Source: an uncultured Paraglaciecola sp.
GTDB taxonomy: Bacteria > Pseudomonadota > Gammaproteobacteria > Enterobacterales > Alteromonadaceae
Assembly (NCBI RefSeq): GCF_913020055.1
Contig: NZ_CAJWCF010000048.1
Coordinates: 1-36,513, forward strand
Length of the DNA: 36,513 nucleotides
Direction of reading: 5' to 3'
The notes beneath the pieces are model-generated. The model saw only the letters and a list, made by a program, of their open reading frames with translations. It made no database searches and had not been told where the DNA came from. Below are positions 8,195-16,229 of this stretch, piece after piece. Numbering within the stretch: position 1 is the stretch's first letter; each line of letters opens with the position of its first letter. Position numbers and translations under genes: made by a program.

Positions 8195-9538
8195 TTATAC
8201 CGCGTCAGATAAACTGCTAAAGGTAAAGTCTCTGATTTTCATCGGCGGTATCATATTACCGTCGATACGTTCAGGTTTACCTAGCGCTTCTATATTGTTT
8301 AACATCACAATTGGACTTTCATTAAAGCGGAAGTTTTTAATTGGATATTTAATTTTACCATTTTCGATATAGAAAGTGCCGTCACGGGTTAAACCTGTGT
8401 AAAGCAAGGTTTGTGGATCTAATGAACGGATATACCAAAGACGCGTGACCAAAATCCCTCTACGGGTGTTTTTAATCATATCTTCTAAGGATTCATCACC
8501 ACCTTCCATGATGATGTTATCGCCGTTGGGCATATAAGGCACACCTGTTTTCTTCGCCCAATAGGGTGAGTTTGGCATGTTGGCTATCACACCATTTTTG
8601 ATCCAATCGGTGCGAGTCAGCGGATAGCCGTTACCAGAAAAAGGAGCCGTAGGTGCGATGGGATGCGCCGGATCTGAGTAGATGTTGACTCGTTCATCAA
8701 ACATCTTTTCACCCAGTTTATTCTTAGGTACTTTTTCTGCGTCTTCGCCCTCTTTGGCTTTGTAGCTTAAAAAGCTGCGGCCTTCATCTGCGCCTCTTTG
8801 CGCAAAATTGCGAACCATATTGCCTAGTAGCCCCACGCTAGCTGCGGGTTCTAATATGACTGTGTATTTACCTGGTTCCATGGCTTTTGCATCGACCGAA
8901 CCTAGAGACTTTTGGATTGCGATACTTGACGCTTTAGCCGTATCTAAAAGATCATAGTCACTGAAATTACGTGTAACCCAACCCGAACCTTTTCCATCTT
9001 CAGTACGAATAGTCACCGAAAAGTCGACGTCTGTGGATTTGTTATAGGCGAATAGACCTTTGTTATTGATGATCGCACTAAAAGTCACAAACTCTTCTAA
9101 AAAGCCAGCAGCCACTAATTTGTTCTTTTTAGAGGGGCCAATGCTGTCTTCTGCAGCTTGTGCTCTGTTTTCAGGTGAGACATTGGCTGTTGATTCAAAA
9201 TAGGTTTTGGATGGTGCGTATTTTTGTGGACCAAATACTGGCATATGTTCAGCGTTCTCAGGTGCCAATTTAGCTAGCTCTTCTGAGCGACGTACCACTT
9301 TCTCAAGTGATGCATCGTCAAATTCATTTATGGTAGCCACACCCATACGTTTGCCGAATGTAGATTGCACAGCTAATACTAGATCGCTTTCTTCGCCTGC
9401 AGTAGACACAGTATTTCTCGCATAACGAATATTGCCGCCAATGCTGCCATCTAAGTTACATTCGATTTCATCAGCCTTAGAATATTTGAGTACTTTGGTC
9501 AGTAACTCTTTGGCTTTTTGTTCAGATAAAATAGTCAT
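8195..9538 (-). CDS. TldE/PmbA-like metalloprotease subunit
   Basis: This 447-residue protein has the TldE (PmbA) fold: an N-terminal domain with R-NTVSTAGEESD, a central region with KYTVILEPAASVGLLGNMV, and a C-terminal domain with TRLWYIRSLDPQTLLYTGLTRD and the family ending NFRFNESPIVMLNNIEALG. Like other TldE proteins it lacks the HExxxH metal site, which is supplied by the TldD partner encoded 29 bases upstream. TldD/TldE heterodimers unfold and cleave small peptides; in E. coli they mature microcin B17 and degrade CcdA. The ATG at 9538 has an excellent GAAGGA site 8 bases upstream. No signal peptide is visible, unlike the TldD partner, so either the pair travels through Tat together or they work apart. 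It is a paralogue of the housekeeping PmbA rather than that gene itself, by context. Confidence 0.88.
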   Translation of the reverse strand: MTILSEQKAKELLTKVLKYSKADEIECNLDGSIGGNIRYARNTVSTAGEESDLVLAVQSTFGKRMGVATINEFDDASLEKVVRRSEELAKLAPENAEHMPVFGPQKYAPSKTYFESTANVSPENRAQAAEDSIGPSKKNKLVAAGFLEEFVTFSAIINNKGLFAYNKSTDVDFSVTIRTEDGKGSGWVTRNFSDYDLLDTAKASSIAIQKSLGSVDAKAMEPGKYTVILEPAASVGLLGNMVRNFAQRGADEGRSFLSYKAKEGEDAEKVPKNKLGEKMFDERVNIYSDPAHPIAPTAPFSGNGYPLTRTDWIKNGVIANMPNSPYWAKKTGVPYMPNGDNIIMEGGDESLEDMIKNTRRGILVTRLWYIRSLDPQTLLYTGLTRDGTFYIENGKIKYPIKNFRFNESPIVMLNNIEALGKPERIDGNMIPPMKIRDFTFSSLSDAV

Positions 9539-9567
9539 AATTGAATTCCTTCTAATAGGTTACCGAC

Positions 9568-11196
9568 TTACACATTACGCGCAGTGTTGATGACGTTAAT
9601 GTTGTTGAATCTCGTAGTCGGACAACCATGAGAAACCGCGCTAACCTGTGAAGGTTGACCTTTACCATCAAAGAACGAACCACCCACTCGATAATCGGAT
9701 TTACCGGCTAATTGCGAACAATTATTCCAGAATTCTTGGGTGTTGGACTGATAGGCCACGTCTTCAATTTGGTCGACGATTTTGCCGTCTTTAATTTCGT
9801 AAAATAACTGCCCACCGAATTGGAAGTTGTATCTTTGTTGGTCAATAGAAAATGAACCACGACCTGCAATATAAATGCCTTTCTCAACATCTTTGATCAC
9901 GTCTTCAGCAGAAATGTCTTTTTCGTTAGGTTTTAATGATACGTTTGGCATGCGCTGAAATTGCACATCACGCCAGCTTTGTGAGTAACAACAGCCATGT
10001 GATTCAGTTTGGTCGATCATATGTACTTGATCGCGCGTGGCTTGATAGTTAACTAAGATCCCATCTTTGACCAAGTCCCATTCTTTGGTTTTAACCCCTT
10101 CATCATCATAAGCAACATTGCCTAATGAATAAGGTTGGGTTTTGTCAGCAAACAAATTAACTCTGTCTGAGCCATACTGAAATTTACCGCTTTTCCATTT
10201 ATCCAAGGTTGCAAAACTGGTACCAGCGTAGTTGGCTTCGTAACCTAATACTCTGTCTAGTTCTAAGGGGTGACCAACAGATTCGTGAATGGTCAACATA
10301 AGGTGAGCAGGATCTAAAACTAAGTCGTATTTACCTGGTTCAACTGACTTAGCTTTAAGTTTTGCCTTAAGTTGTTTACCAGCTGCGGCTGCATCTTCGA
10401 CCATATCGTAAGAGTTGTTATAACCTACGTTAGCGCCAGTGATTTTGATTTTGTCTTTTTCAAGGCCGTCTAAATATTCAAAGCCCATGCCGACTGGATT
10501 ACCTAAACCATTACGTTGTTTGAAGCCATTTTCGCCTATGCCTGTGGCAAAAAACGGGGCCCATAAACGATGTACATCTTGGTCGATGTAAGAGCCGTCT
10601 GTTGAAGCAAAATATTTTTGTTCGTTTACCAAAAATAAAATAGAGGTAATGTAGTTGGCACCGTTTGCCATAGCGGCATCATTCGCCGACAACAATAAGT
10701 CTACTTTGTCTTTAATTGGCACTTCCATAGCATTTTTCTTGATAGGCGTTTGCCAGCTTACGTCACCTACACCTTTTACTGGTGCGAGTTTTACCGGTGA
10801 TGTTTGGAACTTTGAATTGGCTTTGGCTACAGCAACCGCTTGTTTAGCCGTTTTAGCCACACTGTCTGGAGTCATATTTGAAGTAGAAGCAAATCCCCAA
10901 GTACCATTGGCAATCACTCGTACACCTATACCCGCTGATTCGGTATTCACAATATTATCTACTCGTGTTTCACGGGTAGTAACAAATTGGTTTAGGTAGC
11001 GACCTATACGTGCATCTGCATAACTGGCCCCTGCCGCTTTGGCGGCGTTAAGAGCAATGTCTGCTAGCTTCTTTTTGTAGGCCACATCCATGGGTTTATC
11101 TAACATTTGATCTGCTGAAATAGCGATGCCTGATAAAGGCAACATTAACGCCCCCATGCCCACACCGCCGATTTTAATAAAATCGCGTCTTTCCAT
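9568..11196 (-). CDS. TldD-like metalloprotease with twin-arginine signal
   Basis: This 542-residue protein opens MERRDFIKIGGVGMGALMLP, a Tat signal followed by a hydrophobic core. The TldD metal site is intact: H304-E305-x3-H309 in HESVGHPLELDR. In E. coli TldD a third ligand is a cysteine in a CGK motif near the C-terminus. Here the matching place reads FFDGKGQ (Asp510) and a cysteine appears later, at 525 in SHGCP. A CC pair also sits at 402-403. So the metal sphere may be remodelled. Ordinary TldD is cytoplasmic; this one is probably exported. It heads the tldD-tldE pair, with AGAGGA 7 bases before the ATG. The 155 bases upstream contain only AT-rich sequence and a small GTAAC/GTTAC inverted repeat. 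Substrate unknown. Confidence 0.88.
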   Translation of the reverse strand: MERRDFIKIGGVGMGALMLPLSGIAISADQMLDKPMDVAYKKKLADIALNAAKAAGASYADARIGRYLNQFVTTRETRVDNIVNTESAGIGVRVIANGTWGFASTSNMTPDSVAKTAKQAVAVAKANSKFQTSPVKLAPVKGVGDVSWQTPIKKNAMEVPIKDKVDLLLSANDAAMANGANYITSILFLVNEQKYFASTDGSYIDQDVHRLWAPFFATGIGENGFKQRNGLGNPVGMGFEYLDGLEKDKIKITGANVGYNNSYDMVEDAAAAGKQLKAKLKAKSVEPGKYDLVLDPAHLMLTIHESVGHPLELDRVLGYEANYAGTSFATLDKWKSGKFQYGSDRVNLFADKTQPYSLGNVAYDDEGVKTKEWDLVKDGILVNYQATRDQVHMIDQTESHGCCYSQSWRDVQFQRMPNVSLKPNEKDISAEDVIKDVEKGIYIAGRGSFSIDQQRYNFQFGGQLFYEIKDGKIVDQIEDVAYQSNTQEFWNNCSQLAGKSDYRVGGSFFDGKGQPSQVSAVSHGCPTTRFNNINVINTARNV

Positions 11197-11351
11197 TATT
11201 TATTCCTCTGCCGTTAATTGATATTTTTTTTATATTTATCTAACCAGTGTATTGCATTGTTTGAATAGCACTCAACAGGGAAGGGCCAGTTATTTGAACT
11301 GAATACGTAACAAGCCGTTACAAATATCCATACATGTGAAATTAGGAGGCC

Positions 11352-11999
11352 TTACTTTGGCTCGAAATACGGTAAAACAGCTTTGGCCCATAATTCATAT
11401 TGAGCAGCATTGGGGTGCAATAAATCAGGCATGACAGACTCTAACAATACATCTTCTTCATTGAGAAAAAGGTGATTGATATCCAGCCACACAAATTGCT
11501 GTCCGTCCGAGAATTCTTTGATTAATTTGTTTGCTGAATCGACGCGTTTACGCATACGTTTTAATTTATTTCGACTGCGTGGAAATATAGCCATCAACAT
11601 CACTTTAGTATTTGGCAGACCCTGCTTGAGTTCATCTAAAATGGCTTTGACGCCAGCGGCTATTTCTTCTGGTGAGTCATGTCTATGTCCAGCATTGTTG
11701 GTACCTATCAACAAAACTACCCATTTAGGGGAGTGGTTGTTTATCTCAACGTTTTGCAAACGCCATAACAAGTGTTCGGTTCTGTCCCCCGCAAACCCCA
11801 GGTTGAATGCTTTGCGATGAGCGAAGTATTGTTGCCAATATTGCTCTCCCTCTGCTTCCCACTCATGGGTGATTGAGTCACCAATAAATAGAATGTCGAT
11901 GGGCTGGTTTAATGCCTGAAGCTCAGTGTGTTTTTGCTGGTGGCGTTGCTGCCACCAGTCTTCAGTTCGTTCTGTTGGAATAACAGATAAGGGAAGCAT
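11352..11999 (-). CDS. SGNH/GDSL-type hydrolase
   Basis: This protein of about 215 residues has all four SGNH blocks: DILFIGDSITHEWE (Ser nucleophile), NLGFAGDRTEH (Gly), VVLLIGTNNAGH (Asn) and PDLLHPNAAQY (catalytic Asp and His). It resembles the platelet-activating-factor acetylhydrolase IB-like subfamily, which deacylates small esters or sugars; the substrate cannot be told. The longest frame begins at a TTG at 12032 overlapping the upstream gene, with no ribosome site. The ATG at 11999, five bases after the DUF885 stop, is preferred because it suits translational coupling and leaves a normal N-terminus. No signal peptide is seen, so a cytoplasmic place is likely. It is the last gene of the M24-DUF885-SGNH operon. 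Confidence 0.85.
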   Translation of the reverse strand: MLPLSVIPTERTEDWWQQRHQQKHTELQALNQPIDILFIGDSITHEWEAEGEQYWQQYFAHRKAFNLGFAGDRTEHLLWRLQNVEINNHSPKWVVLLIGTNNAGHRHDSPEEIAAGVKAILDELKQGLPNTKVMLMAIFPRSRNKLKRMRKRVDSANKLIKEFSDGQQFVWLDINHLFLNEEDVLLESVMPDLLHPNAAQYELWAKAVLPYFEPK

Positions 12000-12004
12000 C
12001 TCGG

Positions 12005-13729
12005 TTATTTGGTTTTCTGAACGAGTATCCAATCGTTGATCACATCTTCTAATACAGCCATTGGTAATGAACCTTGACCAATTACCGTATCGTGAAAGCT
12101 GCGAATATCGAATTTAGCGCCAAGCTGTTTTTCGGCTTTAGTACGTAATTCACGAATTTTGATTTCACCCATTTTGTAAGACAGTGCTTGACCCGGCCAT
12201 GAGATATAACGGTCAATTTGGTTTTCGACTGATTTTTGGGTCAGCGCTGTATGTTGGGCTAAATAATCAATCGCCTGCTGGCGGCTCCAACCAAAAGCAT
12301 GGATGCCGGTATCAACTACAAGTCGCACAGCACGCCACATTTCGTAACCTAAACGACCATAATCACTATAAGGGTCTTGGTAGAAACCTGCTTCTTTACC
12401 TAAACGTTCTGAATACAAACCCCAACCTTCACCAAAGGCTGAATGGCTCAGTGTGCGTCTAAATTCTGGTACATCTAATTCCATCGCAATGGCATTTTGT
12501 AAATGGTGCCCAGGTACAGCTTCGTGCAGGCTTAAGGCTTCTAAGTTATAAAGCGGTTGTTGGGAAGGCTCAGAGGTTAAAAAATAAGTACCGGGTGTAC
12601 GGCTATCTGGTGGTGGCATATAAAATGCGCCTCTAGAAGCTGAACCTTTAATAGTAAAAGTATTGCGCGGCAGGTGACCAAAAAATGTGGGTAACTTGCC
12701 ATACATTTTCATGGTAATAAAAGCCGTTTTTTCGAGTACATCTTGTCGGTCAGCCGCATAAAATTGCGGGTCTGTAGCCAGAAACTGTAAAAATTCAGCG
12801 TAACTACCGTTGAATCCGACTTGGTCAATGATTGCCTGCATTTCAACACGAATACGCTTCACTTCACTTAAACCCAAGTCATGGATTTGTTTGGGCGTAG
12901 CATCGGTTGTGGTGTAATAGTTGGCTGTGTAGGCGTAATAATCTGCACCACCTTTAGCACTAGCAATGCCCGGCTCTTTGCGACAATTAGGCATGTAGTC
13001 GTTGACAAAAAAGTCATAAAAATTCTGATAGGCATTTACCACTGCTGATGTGATTAACTCTTTAGCTTGTGCGCTATAAGTGCTTTTTTGTTGTTGGTTA
13101 AACGTCTTAGGAAAACGGGTGAAAGGTTCAAACAATGCACTGTCTTTTGGGGTTTTGACTATGTGTGCACTGATGGTTTGATGGTAATCTTTAAAACTTT
13201 CGCAGTGATGTACATAACCGGCGGTTAAACCCGCTTTCATCAAGTTGATGTTTTCTTGATTAAAACGTGGGTAGTCGGCAAGACTAATCAGAAAGTTGTC
13301 ATAATCTTCGCTGGTTAAAAATGCCATATTAGCCGGTGCTTCAGCAAAGTAAGTGTGCCAACCACTTAAAAAGTTAATCGGAAAATACTTGTCTTGATAT
13401 TGGTGACTTTGGGCTTCTGTTTCTCGCTCATATTTAAATAAACGGTAATTCATTAACTGCTCTTTACTTAAGGTCTGAGTATCAACCTTGCTAAGTCTTT
13501 CCAATACTTGGTTGTTGTAAGCCTCTCGCCTTGCGATAGCCTGTGGGGTAAATTCGGCTAATTTAGCATTTGGTTTCCAACCATCTGGATCAGTACGGAA
13601 AAAGACCTTTTCTTTTTCCGCGTTTTGCCAATGTTGGTCGATGATATTTGAAAGATCTTTATTGGCGTCTGCAAAGGTGTTCCAGCTAAGGGCTGTGAAA
13701 GTAAATGCGACTAAAACTTTATTAAACAT
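12005..13729 (-). CDS. DUF885 family metallopeptidase-like protein, secreted
   Basis: This 574-residue protein has a Sec signal peptide (MFNKVLVAFTFTALSWNTFA, cleavage probably after FA) and the DUF885 zinc-peptidase motif HEAVPGHHLQ (H402, E403, H408). A supporting C-terminal region (GEGWGLYSERLGKEAG, then RLVVDTGIHAFGWSRQQAI) is typical of the family. DUF885 proteins resemble gluzincin (HExxH) peptidases; substrates are mostly unknown. A longer frame starts at a TTG at 13771 inside the upstream gene, but the ATG at 13729 has AGAG about 8 bases upstream and places the signal peptide at the very N-terminus. It sits 22 bases after the M24 gene and 5 bases before the SGNH gene, as an operon. 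Likely periplasmic. Confidence 0.88.
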   Translation of the reverse strand: MFNKVLVAFTFTALSWNTFADANKDLSNIIDQHWQNAEKEKVFFRTDPDGWKPNAKLAEFTPQAIARREAYNNQVLERLSKVDTQTLSKEQLMNYRLFKYERETEAQSHQYQDKYFPINFLSGWHTYFAEAPANMAFLTSEDYDNFLISLADYPRFNQENINLMKAGLTAGYVHHCESFKDYHQTISAHIVKTPKDSALFEPFTRFPKTFNQQQKSTYSAQAKELITSAVVNAYQNFYDFFVNDYMPNCRKEPGIASAKGGADYYAYTANYYTTTDATPKQIHDLGLSEVKRIRVEMQAIIDQVGFNGSYAEFLQFLATDPQFYAADRQDVLEKTAFITMKMYGKLPTFFGHLPRNTFTIKGSASRGAFYMPPPDSRTPGTYFLTSEPSQQPLYNLEALSLHEAVPGHHLQNAIAMELDVPEFRRTLSHSAFGEGWGLYSERLGKEAGFYQDPYSDYGRLGYEMWRAVRLVVDTGIHAFGWSRQQAIDYLAQHTALTQKSVENQIDRYISWPGQALSYKMGEIKIRELRTKAEKQLGAKFDIRSFHDTVIGQGSLPMAVLEDVINDWILVQKTK

Positions 13730-13751
13730 GAATGTTCTCTTATTTTCTGTA

Positions 13752-15068
13752 TTAAGCGGGTATTGCGGCAATTTTACCGATAGGCGATGTGAGTGAATCT
13801 GGTGGTACGGTAAACCATTGGATCCCTTTATCGGTCATATACATACAATCTTCTAAACGCACACCAAAATCACCAGGAAGGTAAATGCCAGGTTCATTTG
13901 AGAAACACATGCCAGGCTTTAACGTTTCGGCTTCACCATGTACGAAGTTTACCGGTTCGTGGCCTTGCATACCTATGCCGTGGCCTGTTCTATGCGAAAG
14001 CCCAGGTAGTTTGTAATCTGGCCCTAAGCCTTGTTTGACGTAATAGGCGCGTACCGCGTCATCCACTTTACCAGCAGGTGTGCCGAGGGTGGCAGTTTCA
14101 AAGGCTATTTGTTGACCTTGTCTAACTGTATTCCAAATTTTTTGTTGTTTTTTACTCGGTTCACCAAACACAAAAGTACGGCTAATATCAGATTGATAAC
14201 CCTCAACACTGCAACCACAATCCATCAACACTATTGATCCCTCGCGGATAGTTTGTTGTTGATTAGTACCATGAGGGTAAGCGCTGGCTTCGTTAAATAA
14301 TGCCATATTCCAAATATCGCTACCGCCCAAAGCAGATTGCGCTGAAGACATTAAGTCTTTTACCTGTGACTGGCTCATGCCTAATTCAAGTTGTGACCAA
14401 ACATGCGCATAAGCGGTTAGGGTAATTTCATTCGCTTTGTGCATCAATTGTAATTCGTGTGTGTCTTTAAACATGCGACAGCCTAAGGTAATAGGCTCAG
14501 CACTGACATCTTGCATCTTGGGTAACAGCGACATGATTTCGCGCTGCACAAAATAGCGCACCGAATCTTCAAAGGCGAGGGTGCCTTGGGTGATCTTTCG
14601 GTCATGCAGTATTTGTTTGACTCGTTCAAAAGGGCTTTCGTGCTCTTGCCAAACGCGCACGTCCTCACCAACTGCAAGGCTTTCCCGAATGCTGGGCTCT
14701 TCAAAAAACGGGCAAACAACGGCTATTTCGCCTTCATTCGGGATCACCACTGCTGTGAGTCGTTCACTGCGCCACCACTGAATACCGCTAAAATAATCCA
14801 TAGCAGCACCAGGCTCTAATATCATGGCCACAATATTGTGTTTTTGCATTAGCTGTTGGGCTTTTGCAATGCGCGCCTTGCGTTCTGTGACTGAAATAGG
14901 CTTGACGTTGTCGGTTAAGCTTTTTAAATCTTTATTTTTGACACTCTTAGCAGTTGTGGTAGCAGTTGTGGTAGCAGTTGTTGTGGATGCCATGGCGCTT
15001 TGGCCAAGGGGCAACGCTACTAGGGCGGCGCCACTGGCGATTAAAAATTGTCGTTTACTCAATTCCAT
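13752..15068 (-). CDS. M24 family (Xaa-Pro aminopeptidase-like) protein with Tat-like signal
   Basis: This 438-residue protein has the pita-bread metal ligands of M24 peptidases: D283, D294, H363, E392 and E406, in LMDCG, YQSDISRT, RTGHGIG, NEPGIY and VRLED. An N-terminal creatinase-like domain covers about residues 60-190. The N-terminus, MELSKRQFLIASGAAL, looks like a twin-arginine signal with Lys-Arg in place of Arg-Arg. It is followed by a Thr/Ala-rich linker made of three 12-base repeats. The open frame extends nine codons further, but the ATG at 15068 has AAGG 6 bases upstream and fits the signal, so it is preferred. It is the first gene of the operon with DUF885 and SGNH genes. A perfect inverted repeat in the leader may control it. 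Probable role: cleavage of N-terminal Xaa-Pro bonds in exported peptides. Confidence 0.9.
   Translation of the reverse strand: MELSKRQFLIASGAALVALPLGQSAMASTTTATTTATTTAKSVKNKDLKSLTDNVKPISVTERKARIAKAQQLMQKHNIVAMILEPGAAMDYFSGIQWWRSERLTAVVIPNEGEIAVVCPFFEEPSIRESLAVGEDVRVWQEHESPFERVKQILHDRKITQGTLAFEDSVRYFVQREIMSLLPKMQDVSAEPITLGCRMFKDTHELQLMHKANEITLTAYAHVWSQLELGMSQSQVKDLMSSAQSALGGSDIWNMALFNEASAYPHGTNQQQTIREGSIVLMDCGCSVEGYQSDISRTFVFGEPSKKQQKIWNTVRQGQQIAFETATLGTPAGKVDDAVRAYYVKQGLGPDYKLPGLSHRTGHGIGMQGHEPVNFVHGEAETLKPGMCFSNEPGIYLPGDFGVRLEDCMYMTDKGIQWFTVPPDSLTSPIGKIAAIPA
14949..14984 (-). repeat. Three 12-base tandem repeats encoding an Ala-Thr-Thr-Thr linker
   Basis: Three units of 12 bases (AGCAGTTGTGGT twice, then a copy ending TTGT) lie inside the M24 gene just after its signal peptide. 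On the coding strand they give a Thr/Ala-rich low-complexity linker. Copy number could vary by slippage without breaking the frame, because each unit is four codons. Confidence 0.85.
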
Positions 15069-15098
15069 GTTTTGCCTTGTCAGAGTGTGGGGCATTAT

Positions 15099-15137
15099 TT
15101 CAAAATACAGACTATTACAAATAGTCTGTATTTTGAA
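15099..15137. promoter_or_regulatory. Perfect inverted repeat (18-bp arms, 3-base loop) before the M24 operon
   Basis: The arms 15099-15116 and 15120-15137 are exact reverse complements around ACA, with core half-site TACAGACTATT. It lies 31 bases upstream of the M24 start. It may be a dimeric repressor operator or a very stable hairpin in the mRNA leader. It is not followed by a T run in either direction, so it does not look like an intrinsic terminator. Confidence 0.75.
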
Positions 15138-15300
15138 GATATTTACCTCATCTTTGGTAGCAGAATATTGCGATGTCCATAGCGTTACTTGTACAACTTT
15201 CGGGTTTTAATTGATTACGCAAAAGTGAAGGTTTACTGATAGTTTGATAGCTGAGTGATATTGATAAGTCCCCATTTTATTTAGATATTGTTCAGATCTT

Positions 15301-15518
15301 TTATTGATAGTTCAGTTTGTTAGACAACAGACTAAACTCTTTGCCTATTTTAGAAGGGCTAATCAGCTCAGCAACGATGTCAAGATTTTTATGTGCTGGT
15401 AATTGAGTTAAAATCAAATTTTTCAGGATATTCAATGTAATCACTAAACTTTACTTGACCAATTCATATGAGGTTTTAATTCACCTCCCGCTAGCTTACC
15501 CCTTGCAGGTAAAGCCCT
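15301..15518 (-). pseudogene. Decayed N-terminal half of a nuclease-like gene, paralogue of 25263-26144
   Basis: Reading the minus strand with frameshifts gives pieces that match the nuclease-like protein encoded at 25263-26144, in the same order. RGKLAGGELK (15483-15518 and after) matches KGKLAGGRIK. DYIEYPEKFD (about 15413-15442) matches DYIEWPDNFD. LPAHKNLDIVAELISPSK, then KIGKEFSLLSNKLNY (down to 15304), matches LPTHQSPDVPVELVSSTK, then KIGNEFGISANKLNY. The pieces need at least two frame changes and end in an in-frame TAA at 15301-15303, so this is a broken copy. Weak resemblance (SEQYLNK against SELGWVNK) continues to about 15265. The nuclease domain is gone. No start was found. It lies between two unrelated genes, which suggests an old insertion of a mobile-like accessory gene. 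Confidence 0.82.
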
Positions 15519-15562
15519 CTTCTGAAACACAGCTTTAAAAAATAGCAGTCAGATTTTACACT

Positions 15563-15590
15563 TTGACATTGCTGAGGCAGCTGTTATATT
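15563..15590 (+). promoter_or_regulatory. Sigma70-type promoter for the PepSY gene
   Basis: A consensus -35 box TTGACA at 15563-15568 and a -10 box TATATT at 15585-15590 are spaced by 16 bases. The position is about 95 bases upstream of the PepSY ATG, leaving a leader of about 90 bases. No other gene on the plus strand follows until 22796. Confidence 0.7.
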
Positions 15591-15685
15591 TTATCCGACA
15601 TGCAGATAAATCGAGGTTAATGGTCTTACACAGAAGTTTAGTGTTGTGAAGATAGGTAAGTTATTTATGCTTAAACGAGGTTGTT

Positions 15686-16054
15686 ATGAAAGTGTATGTG
15701 GGTAGTTTTTTCTGCTTTATTCTCCCCTGTTTTTTCTTAGTTGTGTCTTTATTAGCCCCCGTTTTAGCTAACCCATCAGCAAGCCCTCATTCTTCTTCGT
15801 TAAGCCTCACCACGATAGTCAGTCCTAAAAACGCCGTAGCTAAAGCCGTCTTAACAAAAGGAGAGCTAGTGGCGATCATAAAAAAACGTTACAAAAATGC
15901 TCGTGTTAAAGATGTTGATATCGAAACGTTTAACGGTAAAAAAGTTTACGATGTGGACTTCATCTATCGTGGTAAACCTTATGAAGCATTTATTTCACGA
16001 CAAGGACGCTTGTTAAAGGTGCAGATTGATCCAAATGTCGATGATGGAGATTAA
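15686..16054 (+). CDS. Small secreted PepSY-domain protein
   Basis: This 122-residue protein has a long signal peptide (hydrophobic residues about 7-27, then VLANPSA) and one PepSY-like unit at about residues 56-120: GELVAIIKKRYKNARVKDVDIETFNG, then KVYDVDFIYRGKPYEAFIS, RQGRLLKVQID. PepSY units occur in secreted proteins that inhibit or modulate peptidases, or sit with two-component systems and heme enzymes. The ATG at 15686 has GAGG 5 bases upstream and a good promoter about 95 bases away. It stands alone and converges on the DUF5916 gene. The acidic ending DPNVDDGD is common in small PepSY proteins. Its target is unknown; the neighbouring sensor kinase operon and peptidase operon are possible contexts. 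Confidence 0.82.
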   Translation: MKVYVGSFFCFILPCFFLVVSLLAPVLANPSASPHSSSLSLTTIVSPKNAVAKAVLTKGELVAIIKKRYKNARVKDVDIETFNGKKVYDVDFIYRGKPYEAFISRQGRLLKVQIDPNVDDGD

Positions 16055-16229
16055 AATATTGTTAGATAAATTAAAAAATAGAGGATGTTTATAATTTTAT
16101 ACTCTTAGCATACTTTCTAATAATCCTTGAAGATAGGCTGCTCACTTAGACAAACAACCGTCTTATTACGTATTGGTAATACCTATTGTTGACAGCGTCA
16201 CGTGATGCCACAAACTCCGGATGCTAGCG

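Noticed and set aside
8064..8372. Plus-strand frame of 102 codons over the DUF4159-tldE junction
   Set aside because: It crosses the terminator hairpin and is opposite two supported genes.
14824..15210. Plus-strand open frame of 128 codons opposite the M24 N-terminus
   Set aside because: Its valine-rich middle is just the reverse of the Thr/Ala repeat linker, and it crosses the perfect inverted repeat and intergenic sequence. The minus-strand M24 gene explains the region fully.
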